Position numbers and translations under genes: made by a program. Of a stretch of 7,260 bases of DNA, positions 1 through 4,305 are shown piece by piece (the stretch's first letter is position 1; every line of letters starts with the position of its first letter). The stretch lies in NCBI GenBank assembly GCA_017551645.1, contig JAFZLE010000095.1:1-7260 (forward strand), given 5' to 3'. The notes beneath the pieces are model-generated. The model was not told the origin of the DNA and ran no database searches. It worked only from the letters and a program-made list of their open reading frames with translations. The stretch comes from Clostridia bacterium. Lineage in GTDB: Bacteria; Bacillota; Clostridia; Christensenellales; Aristaeellaceae.

Positions 1-9
1 ATGAGAGGA

Positions 10-27
10 ATGTTTCACGTGAAACAT
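10..27. promoter_or_regulatory. parS-like centromere palindrome, copy 1
   Basis: The sequence ATGTTTCACGTGAAACAT is a perfect palindrome, extended by one more pair to 9-28. Its core at 11-26, TGTTTCACGTGAAACA, matches the widely conserved bacterial parS site that the partition CTPase ParB binds and loads onto. It lies just left of a heptamer array and upstream of the terminase gene, outside any gene I can support. An identical 18-bp copy is at 5790-5807. The match is seen directly. Whether host ParB or an element-encoded ParB binds it is inference. Confidence 0.85.
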
Positions 28-33
28 TGGCGA

Positions 34-110
34 GCGGTCGGCGGTCGTTGGTCGGGGGTCGACGGTCAATGACCAATGACTAATGACTGATGACTAATGA
101 CCAATGACCA
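34..110. repeat. Array of 11 degenerate heptamer direct repeats
   Basis: Eleven consecutive 7-base units run without interruption: gcggtcg, gcggtcg, ttggtcg, ggggtcg, acggtca, atgacca, atgacta, atgactg, atgacta, atgacca, atgacca. The units drift from a GC-rich GCGGTCG form on the left to an ATGACCA form on the right and keep a shared GxC centre. The array begins seven bases after the parS-like site and ends 34 bases before the terminase start. The layout resembles heptanucleotide short tandem repeats known from other bacteria. It could be simple slippage DNA, an iteron-like protein-binding array or a packaging recognition region; the sequence alone does not decide. Confidence 0.85.
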
Positions 111-135
111 AACCGTCGGCTCTGACGCCGCAGAA

Positions 136-141
136 GAGGAG
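136..141 (+). promoter_or_regulatory. Ribosome binding site that sets the terminase start
   Basis: GAGGAG, within the purine run AGAAGAGGAGA, ends three bases before the ATG at 145. The spacing is tight but usable. The alternative in-frame ATG at 97 lies inside the heptamer array and has no purine-rich site upstream, so this motif favours 145. Confidence 0.6.
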
Positions 142-144
142 ACC

Positions 145-1377
145 ATGAACATCTATAACTTATTCGCTCCCGTCTACAAAGACGTTTACGAGGATATCAA
201 GTTCGCCCGGGTGAAGGAATCCTTCATAAAGGGCGGGCGGGGCAGCGGCAAGAGCACCTTTGCCGCCCTGTGCGCGGTGATGGCGGTACTGCGGGACCGG
301 CGCGCCAACGTGCTGGTACTGCGCAGGTACATGTCCACATTAAGGGATTCGGTGCTGCCCCAGCTGGTCAGGGCGGCCCAGATGCTGGAGGTCGCGCCCA
401 GTTTCGAGGTGAGGCTGAGCCCGCCGGAGCTCAGATACCGCCCCACGGGCCAGAAGATCCTTTTGCGGGGCGCGGACGACCCCATGAAGAGCAAGGGCCT
501 GGCGCCGGAAAACGGGTACTTTTCGCTGGTATGGTTCGAGGAGGCGGCGGAGGAAAGGTCGCTGTCCGACATCCGCTCCATCATACAGAGCGCGCTCAGG
601 GGCAGCGACAAAGCGGTGTGCCTGTACACCTTCAACCCGCCCGCGGACCCCTCCCACTGGATAAACCGCCTGTGCCTCACCCCGCCCCCCGGCGCGAAGG
701 CGAAGCACACCTGCTACCGCGACCTGCCCAGAGAGTGGCTGGGGGAACGATTTTGGTTCGAGGCGGAGCGCTTAAGGCGCACGGATCCGCAGGCGTACCT
801 TAACGAGTACGAGGGCGTGCCCACGGGCAGGGGCGGGCGGGTATTCAATAACCTGGAGCTGCGCCCCCTGTCCGACGGGGAGACAGACGCCTGCGACAAA
901 CGCTTTCTGGGGCTGGACTTCGGCTTCGCCCTGGACCCGGACGCCCTGACCCTGTGGGGCTGGGACAAAAAGCGCCAGACGCTGACCGCGCTGGACGAAA
1001 AGGTGTGCCGGGGGCAGGACAGCGCGCTTCTGGCGGCGGAGATCCACAAAATGGGCGGCAGGAGCGTGGTGTACTGCGACAGCGCGGACCCGAGGCTTAT
1101 AAAGGAGCTGAAAAGCCTGGGCGTGAACGCCGCGGCGGTAAAAAAGGGACCTGGCTCGCGGGAAAGCTCCATCAGGTGGCTGAGCACGCTGAACAAAATA
1201 GTGATCGACCCCGGGCGCACGCCCGTTATCGCGAAGGAATTTTCCGAGTTCTGCTACGAAACGGACAAAAACGGGGAGTTCATTCCCGCGTATCCTGACA
1301 AAAACGACCACACCATAGACTCCTGCCGGTATGCGATGGAGAGGGAGATCAGCGTTAGAAGAGCGCTGACGCTTTGA
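145..1377 (+). CDS. terL: Phage terminase large subunit (packaging ATPase and nuclease)
   Basis: This 410-aa protein is the motor that pumps phage DNA into the prohead through the portal and cuts the concatemer. The N-terminal ATPase shows Walker A GGRGSGKS at residues 30-37, a Walker B-like SLVWFEEA at about 127-134, and a coupling motif YTFNPP at 161-166. The C-terminal RNase H-like nuclease shows GLDFGFALDPDAL with D258, VVYCDSADP with D312, and NDHTIDSCRYA with D388 and D392, so the acidic metal-binding cluster is intact. Length is normal for the family. I start it at 145 because GAGGAG precedes it; the longer version from 97 adds 16 residues encoded partly by heptamer repeats. The stop codon is the first base-paired triplet of a long hairpin. 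The small terminase subunit, if present, would lie left of the window. Confidence 0.95.
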   Translation: MNIYNLFAPVYKDVYEDIKFARVKESFIKGGRGSGKSTFAALCAVMAVLRDRRANVLVLRRYMSTLRDSVLPQLVRAAQMLEVAPSFEVRLSPPELRYRPTGQKILLRGADDPMKSKGLAPENGYFSLVWFEEAAEERSLSDIRSIIQSALRGSDKAVCLYTFNPPADPSHWINRLCLTPPPGAKAKHTCYRDLPREWLGERFWFEAERLRRTDPQAYLNEYEGVPTGRGGRVFNNLELRPLSDGETDACDKRFLGLDFGFALDPDALTLWGWDKKRQTLTALDEKVCRGQDSALLAAEIHKMGGRSVVYCDSADPRLIKELKSLGVNAAAVKKGPGSRESSIRWLSTLNKIVIDPGRTPVIAKEFSEFCYETDKNGEFIPAYPDKNDHTIDSCRYAMEREISVRRALTL

Positions 1378-1407
1378 ATGAAATGGATCTTTGATCCATT
1401 TCATTCA
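1375..1407 (+). other. 15-bp perfect hairpin overlapping the terminase stop codon
   Basis: TGAATGAAATGGATC at 1375-1389 pairs perfectly with GATCCATTTCATTCA at 1393-1407 around a TTT loop. The terminase TGA is the outer end of the stem. No T-run follows, so it is not a standard intrinsic terminator. It could protect the 3' end of the terminase message, pause ribosomes or polymerase, or act as one part of the tandem hairpin block that follows. Confidence 0.8.
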
Positions 1408-1415
1408 TTAAGGAA

Positions 1416-1459
1416 CGCTTTTCCCTGAAATCCTGCGGGATTTCCGGGCGGGAAAAGCG
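1416..1459. other. Two-part hairpin downstream of the terminase
   Basis: CGCTTTTCCC at 1416-1425 pairs with GGGAAAAGCG at 1450-1459. Inside it, GAAATCC at 1427-1433 pairs with GGATTTC at 1438-1444 around a TGCG tetraloop. The two stems stack into one long imperfect hairpin. The T-run lies within the 5' arm rather than after the stem, so function as a plus-strand terminator is doubtful. Confidence 0.7.
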
Positions 1460-1466
1460 CAGGGAA

Positions 1467-1511
1467 AGAAAAACTGCTCTCGGACGGCAGGCTGTCCTTC
1501 GCAGTTTTTCT
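1467..1511 (+). terminator. Probable intrinsic terminator, possibly bidirectional
   Basis: AGAAAAACTGC at 1467-1477 pairs with GCAGTTTTTCT at 1501-1511, enclosing a smaller stem in which GGACGG (1482-1487) pairs with CTGTCC (1492-1497) with one G-U pair. The 3' arm carries a run of five T, and the A-run in the 5' arm gives the same layout on the minus strand. It would limit transcription passing from the terminase to the portal. No clear plus-strand promoter is visible before the portal, so termination is probably partial or regulated. Confidence 0.5.
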
Positions 1512-1520
1512 GTCCTCGGT

Positions 1521-1533
1521 GCGGCAAAGCCGC
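1521..1533. repeat. Short hairpin, GCGGC-AAA-GCCGC
   Basis: GCGGC and GCCGC pair around an AAA loop. It has the same loop as the hairpin at 1604-1620 and sits next to the REP-like hairpins of this gap, so it may be a reduced member of the same family. Confidence 0.4.
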
Positions 1534-1543
1534 CCCTGCGGAT

Positions 1544-1567
1544 CGTAGCGGCGGCCTCAAGGCCGCC
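1544..1567. repeat. REP-like hairpin with CGTAGC flank
   Basis: GGCGGCC at 1550-1556 and GGCCGCC at 1561-1567 pair around TCAA. The stem is preceded by CGTAGC, the reverse complement of the GCTACG that ends the hairpins at 1604-1626, 1785-1808 and 1823-1846. This marks it as an opposite-orientation member of one dispersed palindromic family. Confidence 0.65.
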
Positions 1568-1603
1568 ACGTACCTGATCCAGTCACGCGAAAATAAAGAA
1601 CGT

Positions 1604-1626
1604 GGAAGCCAAAGGCTTCCGCTACG
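1604..1626. repeat. REP-like hairpin with GCTACG tail
   Basis: GGAAGCC at 1604-1610 and GGCTTCC at 1614-1620 pair around AAA and are followed by GCTACG at 1621-1626. The stem differs from its neighbours on both arms at once, so pairing is kept while the sequence changes. That is a sign that the structure itself matters. Confidence 0.65.
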
Positions 1627-1643
1627 GGATGTAACCGTCCTTC

Positions 1644-1745
1644 CGCGTCATTGCGAGCCTGCCAACGGCAGGCGCGGCAATCCGTTCCTTATGAATTGGG
1701 GGTACGGATTGCCACGTGTCACTCCGTGACACTCGCAATGACGCG
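1644..1745. repeat. 102-bp palindromic element able to fold as a four-way cloverleaf
   Basis: The outer arms CGCGTCATTGCGAG (1644-1657) and CTCGCAATGACGCG (1732-1745) are perfect 14-bp inverted repeats, as are the inner arms GGCAATCCGT (1676-1685) and ACGGATTGCC (1704-1713). Between outer and inner arms lie two further perfect hairpins: CCTGCC-AAC-GGCAGG (1658-1672) and GTGTCAC-TCC-GTGACAC (1716-1732, sharing base 1732 with the outer arm). The CGTCATTGCGAG and GCAATCCG words are typical of REP-like intergenic palindromes seen in many bacteria. No transposase is encoded here, so it would be a non-autonomous element or a structured RNA or DNA site. Confidence 0.8.
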
Positions 1746-1756
1746 CCAGTATCTAA

Positions 1757-1878
1757 CCACTCACCACTCACCACTGACCACTCTGACGGCGTAGACGCCG
1801 CCGCTACGCCACTGACCACTCTGGCGGCGTTGAGGCCGCCGCTACGCCACTGACCACTGGCGGCGTAGACGCCGCCGC
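1757..1878. repeat. Heptamers plus three tandem ~38-bp units with hairpins
   Basis: Two CCACTCA heptamers (1757-1770) lead into three units. Units A (1771-1808) and B (1809-1846) are 38 bases each; unit C (1847-1878) is shortened. Each begins CCACTGACCACT and ends in a GC-rich hairpin: CGGCG-TAGA-CGCCG in A, GGCGGC-GTTGAG-GCCGCC in B, and GGCGGCG-TAGA-CGCCGCC in C. A and B end in GCTACG. The heptamer CCACTGA is close to the CCAATGA phase of the array at 34-110. The last hairpin ends six bases before the GAGGTG ribosome binding site of the portal gene. Confidence 0.8.
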
Positions 1879-1895
1879 AAAACGAGGTGATATGC

Positions 1896-3221
1896 ATGAT
1901 ACAAAGACCCAGAGCCCTGCTTCGGGGCAGCGAGCCCACATCTTCGCTGCTCAGGGGCGTTACGGAGGAGTTCAGGCGGGGGCGGGAGCGCCTGGAACGC
2001 CTTAAACGCTACTATCTGGCGGACAACGACATCCTGTCCCGCGCGCCGCGTCCCGCCCTGCCCAACACCCGCCTGCCCCACGCCTTCGCCCGGTACATAA
2101 CCACCGTGGCTACGGGCTACCTGGTGGGCGAGAGCGTGGGCTACCGCGCCCGGGAGGAGGATTCCGAGGCCCTGAACCGGGTGCTGGAGACCTACCGGCG
2201 CATGAACGCCCCCGCCGTGGACGTGGAAAACGCTCGCAACGCCTCCATTTTCGGGCGGGGCGTGGAGCTGATCACCGCTCTGCCCGGGGAACGCCTGCCC
2301 CGCGCGTACGCCCTGTCCCCGCTGAGCGCCTTTGTGGTGTACGACGACACGCCCGCCTGCCGCCCCCTGTTCGGCGTGTATCTGAGTCGCGCGGCGCGGG
2401 AGGACGGCTCCCCGGGACCCCTGTCCGCCCGGGTGTACACGGAAAAGACCGCTTCCCGCTGGGAGCTCAGGGGGAAGGACTTTGAGATAATGGAGTCCGT
2501 CCCCCATTTTTTCGGGCGCGTGCCCATGGTGGAGTACTGGAACGACGAGCACGAGAAGGGGGATTTCGAGTGGATACTGCCCCTGATAGACGCTTACGAC
2601 CTGCTGCAGTCCGACCGGGTGAACGACAAGCAGCAGGCGGCGGAAAAGCTGCTGGTGCTCACGGGCTGCGCGCTGGACACGGACGAGCAGGGGCGCCCGC
2701 CCTGGCTGCAGTTAAGGATGGACAAGGCGCTGTGCCTGCCCGACGGGGACGCCCGGGCGGAGTACCTGAGCGGGCACATGGACGAAAGCGGCAACGAGAT
2801 ACTGCGCGCGTCCCTGGCCCAGGACATACACAAGCTGTCCCTGGTGCCGGACCTGTCCGAAAAGAGCTTCGCGGGAAACCTGAGCGGCATCGCCCTCAAA
2901 TACCGCCTGCTGGGGCTGGAACAGCTGTGCTTCGTAAAGCAGCAGTGGTTCACCGAGGGGCTCAAAACGCGCCTCAGCCTGTTCGCCCGGGCGCTGGAGG
3001 TATGGGACGGGCTCACGCTGGACGCGGGCAACGTCACCGTGTCCTACACCCGCAGCCTGCCCGAAAACCTTAACGACACGGCGCAGTTCGTGAAAGCCGC
3101 CTCGGAGGCGGGCGCCATGTCCACCCGCACCATGGTCAAGACCCTGCACAGGACCGCCGACTGGGACGAAACGGACGTGGAAAGGGAAGCGGAACAGGCG
3201 AAAAAGGAACACGTACACTGA
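1896..3221 (+). CDS. Phage portal protein, SPP1 gp6-like
   Basis: This 441-aa protein would form the ring at the single packaging vertex, through which the terminase drives DNA and to which the neck or tail attaches. The N-terminal region has the pattern of SPP1 gp6-type portals: LKRYYLADNDILSR near residues 36-49, then NTRLPHAFARYITTVATGYLVGESVGY, the usual "N-R-L ... I ... GYL-G" block. A later segment, FAGNLSGIALKYRLLGLE, fits the conserved helical region near the crown. Length is a little below SPP1 gp6 (503 aa). I start at 1896 because GAGGTGAT at 1884-1891 gives good spacing; a GTG at 1887 is in frame but lies inside that site. It follows a repeat-rich gap and is followed after 26 bases by the scaffold gene. 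Confidence 0.9.
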   Translation: MIQRPRALLRGSEPTSSLLRGVTEEFRRGRERLERLKRYYLADNDILSRAPRPALPNTRLPHAFARYITTVATGYLVGESVGYRAREEDSEALNRVLETYRRMNAPAVDVENARNASIFGRGVELITALPGERLPRAYALSPLSAFVVYDDTPACRPLFGVYLSRAAREDGSPGPLSARVYTEKTASRWELRGKDFEIMESVPHFFGRVPMVEYWNDEHEKGDFEWILPLIDAYDLLQSDRVNDKQQAAEKLLVLTGCALDTDEQGRPPWLQLRMDKALCLPDGDARAEYLSGHMDESGNEILRASLAQDIHKLSLVPDLSEKSFAGNLSGIALKYRLLGLEQLCFVKQQWFTEGLKTRLSLFARALEVWDGLTLDAGNVTVSYTRSLPENLNDTAQFVKAASEAGAMSTRTMVKTLHRTADWDETDVEREAEQAKKEHVH

Positions 3222-3247
3222 ACCTATAACGCGAAAAGGAGGAACGT

Positions 3248-3556
3248 ATGAACGAGGAAAACGGCAACGTCACCCAAGACACCGACACGCGGGAGGAGCT
3301 GGAACGCCTTAAAACGGAGATACGCGCCCGCAGGCTGCTTTCGGAAAACGGCCTGCCCGAGGAGGCGCTCGATGTGATAGGCACGGACGATCCGGAGCGC
3401 CTGGAAGAAAAGGTCGCGTCCTTAAAGCAGCTGATCAGCCGCGAAGCCGCCCGCCTGTGCGAAAAACGCCTGGCGGGGATGCAGCCTTCGCCCCTTGCCG
3501 CCGCGGCGGACCCGGATACGCTCAGCGACAGGGAGTATTACGCCCTGAAGCTCTGA
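3248..3556 (+). CDS. Short DUF4355-like capsid scaffold protein
   Basis: The 102-residue product is charged and mostly helical. The central part, LKTEIRARRLLSENGLPEEALDVIGTDD followed by a helix and EKRLAGMQPSP, matches the pattern of DUF4355 proteins, which sit between portal and capsid genes in Firmicutes phages and are taken to be scaffolds for shell assembly. The ending DTLSDREYYALKL is also typical of that family. It is short: family members usually carry a longer N-terminal coiled coil, so this is a reduced form or only the conserved core. The start is clear, with AAAAGGAGG at 3234-3242 five bases before the ATG. A minus-strand gene separates it from the capsid gene it would normally adjoin. 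The family call rests on pattern recognition. Confidence 0.7.
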   Translation: MNEENGNVTQDTDTREELERLKTEIRARRLLSENGLPEEALDVIGTDDPERLEEKVASLKQLISREAARLCEKRLAGMQPSPLAAAADPDTLSDREYYALKL

Positions 3557-3574
3557 CCAACTGCCCGGCGGCAT

Positions 3575-3604
3575 AAAAAACGGCAGCCCCCTGCGGGACT
3601 GCCG
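3575..3604 (-). terminator. Intrinsic terminator of the minus-strand SH3-domain gene
   Basis: Read on the minus strand, CGGCAG and CTGCCG (3604-3599 with 3586-3581) pair around an inner GGG/CCC stem and are followed directly by six T (3580-3575). This is a standard intrinsic terminator, starting 23 bases beyond the end of the minus-strand gene. On the plus strand no T-run follows the stem, so head-operon transcription should pass through it. Confidence 0.85.
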
Positions 3605-3626
3605 CGATAACGCCTTATGCTTTGGC

Positions 3627-4136
3627 TTATTCGGCCGCTTCGGCGGCCAGGTCGGCCTCGGTCTTGTGGACCCAGCCGGAAGCGCCGTTCAGGCTGACTA
3701 CGAGCCACTCGCCCTCGTCCTTGAGCACGGGCAGCAGGTATCCTTCTTCGATCACCTGGAAAGCGGGAGCGAAGGTGTCAGGCCAGGGATACACGGGGGT
3801 GTCTTCGCCTGTCAGGTACCAGCCGATGTCGACCAGCACGAACAGGGTCTCCACCCAGCCTATGGGGGCCGCGTCCACGTCGTCGGAAAGGACGACTTCC
3901 GCCCAGCCCTCGGTACGGTCGGTCACGATGAAGTGGGTGCCGCTGGACAGGTTGGCGGTGACTTTGGAAGTGCCGTCGGGCTTTTCATATACGGGCAGGC
4001 CGTCGCGGATGACGATGGAGGAAATGCCGATCTGGCCCATGCCCTGGGGAGGGATCACGAGCGCCTGGGCGGTGCCGAGGCAGCCAAGCGCCAGTACCAG
4101 CACAGCCACGAGAGCGAGAATAGAATACTTTTTCAT
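3627..4136 (-). CDS. Exported protein with two SH3-like domains, likely a moron
   Basis: The 169-aa protein starts with a clear signal peptide: MKKYS, a hydrophobic stretch to about residue 19, then GTAQA, with likely cleavage after residue 25. Two bacterial SH3-like domains follow. The first, about 41-96, has VIRDGLPVYEKPDGTS and ends GWVET. The second, about 105-158, has DTPVYPWPD and ends SGWVHK. Such domains often bind cell-wall peptides or other exported proteins. It lies opposite to the head genes, between scaffold and capsid, with its own promoter, a ribosome binding site (AGGAG, 4149-4145, eight bases before the ATG) and a terminator. That is the arrangement of a lysogenic-conversion gene expressed while the phage is silent. 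The role at the cell surface is inference; no enzyme motif is visible. ALGC near residue 19 is a poor lipobox. Confidence 0.85.
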   Translation of the reverse strand: MKKYSILALVAVLVLALGCLGTAQALVIPPQGMGQIGISSIVIRDGLPVYEKPDGTSKVTANLSSGTHFIVTDRTEGWAEVVLSDDVDAAPIGWVETLFVLVDIGWYLTGEDTPVYPWPDTFAPAFQVIEEGYLLPVLKDEGEWLVVSLNGASGWVHKTEADLAAEAAE

Positions 4137-4161
4137 ATAAATATCTCCTGTTTATGTATGT

Positions 4162-4187
4162 CGGGCCGCGGGTGTCCCCGCGACCCG
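4162..4187 (-). promoter_or_regulatory. Inverted repeat at the start of the SH3-gene transcript
   Basis: On the plus strand, CGGG (4162-4165) pairs with CCCG (4184-4187) and CGCGGG (4167-4172) pairs with CCCGCG (4177-4182), with one C-A mismatch and a four-base loop. The predicted start of the minus-strand transcript, about seven bases past the -10 box, falls near its right edge. It could be an operator for a repressor or a stabilising 5' hairpin in the message. Confidence 0.5.
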
Positions 4188-4190
4188 CTT

Positions 4191-4219
4191 ATTATGCCAC
4201 CGAAAGGGCGGAAAATCAA
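4191..4219 (-). promoter_or_regulatory. Sigma-70/SigA-type promoter of the SH3-domain gene
   Basis: Read on the minus strand, TTGATT (4219-4214) is a -35 box matching TTGACA at four of six positions. After exactly 17 bases comes CATAAT (4196-4191), a -10 box matching TATAAT at five of six. The promoter lies in a locally AT-rich stretch and gives a leader of about 48 bases. Confidence 0.7.
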
Positions 4220-4305
4220 TTAAACGGGAGTAATCAGCGTATGAAGAATCCATTAACCGCGATATATCTTGCACACATTACCATTATTTACGGGAGGAAG
4301 AAGCT

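Noticed and set aside
1..72. Short frame containing MFHVKH at the left edge
   Set aside because: The peptide is simply the translation of the parS palindrome and heptamers, with no ribosome binding site at usable spacing.
97..144. Longer terminase start at ATG 97
   Set aside because: The extra 16 codons begin inside the heptamer array and have no ribosome binding site, while 145 has GAGGAG upstream and a normal family N-terminus.
1757..1878. Tandem units considered as a CRISPR array
   Set aside because: The units are contiguous tandem copies with no unique spacers of even length, and no cas gene is present.
1622..1939. Minus-strand frame of 105 codons across the repeat-rich gap
   Set aside because: It is made of translated palindromes and tandem repeats and overlaps the portal start; GC-rich repeats lack stops by composition.
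1842..2552. Long minus-strand frame opposite the portal
   Set aside because: Low-complexity Gly/Gln/His/Val composition typical of the shadow of a GC-rich gene, and the portal frame is clearly real.
4078..4083. Lipoprotein signal in the SH3-domain protein
   Set aside because: The residues before the cysteine (ALGC) do not fit a lipobox with Leu, Val or Ile at -3, and a better type I cleavage site (AQA) follows.
3622..4223. Plus-strand frames opposite the SH3-domain gene
   Set aside because: The minus-strand gene has a signal peptide, domains, promoter, ribosome binding site and terminator; the plus frames have none of these.
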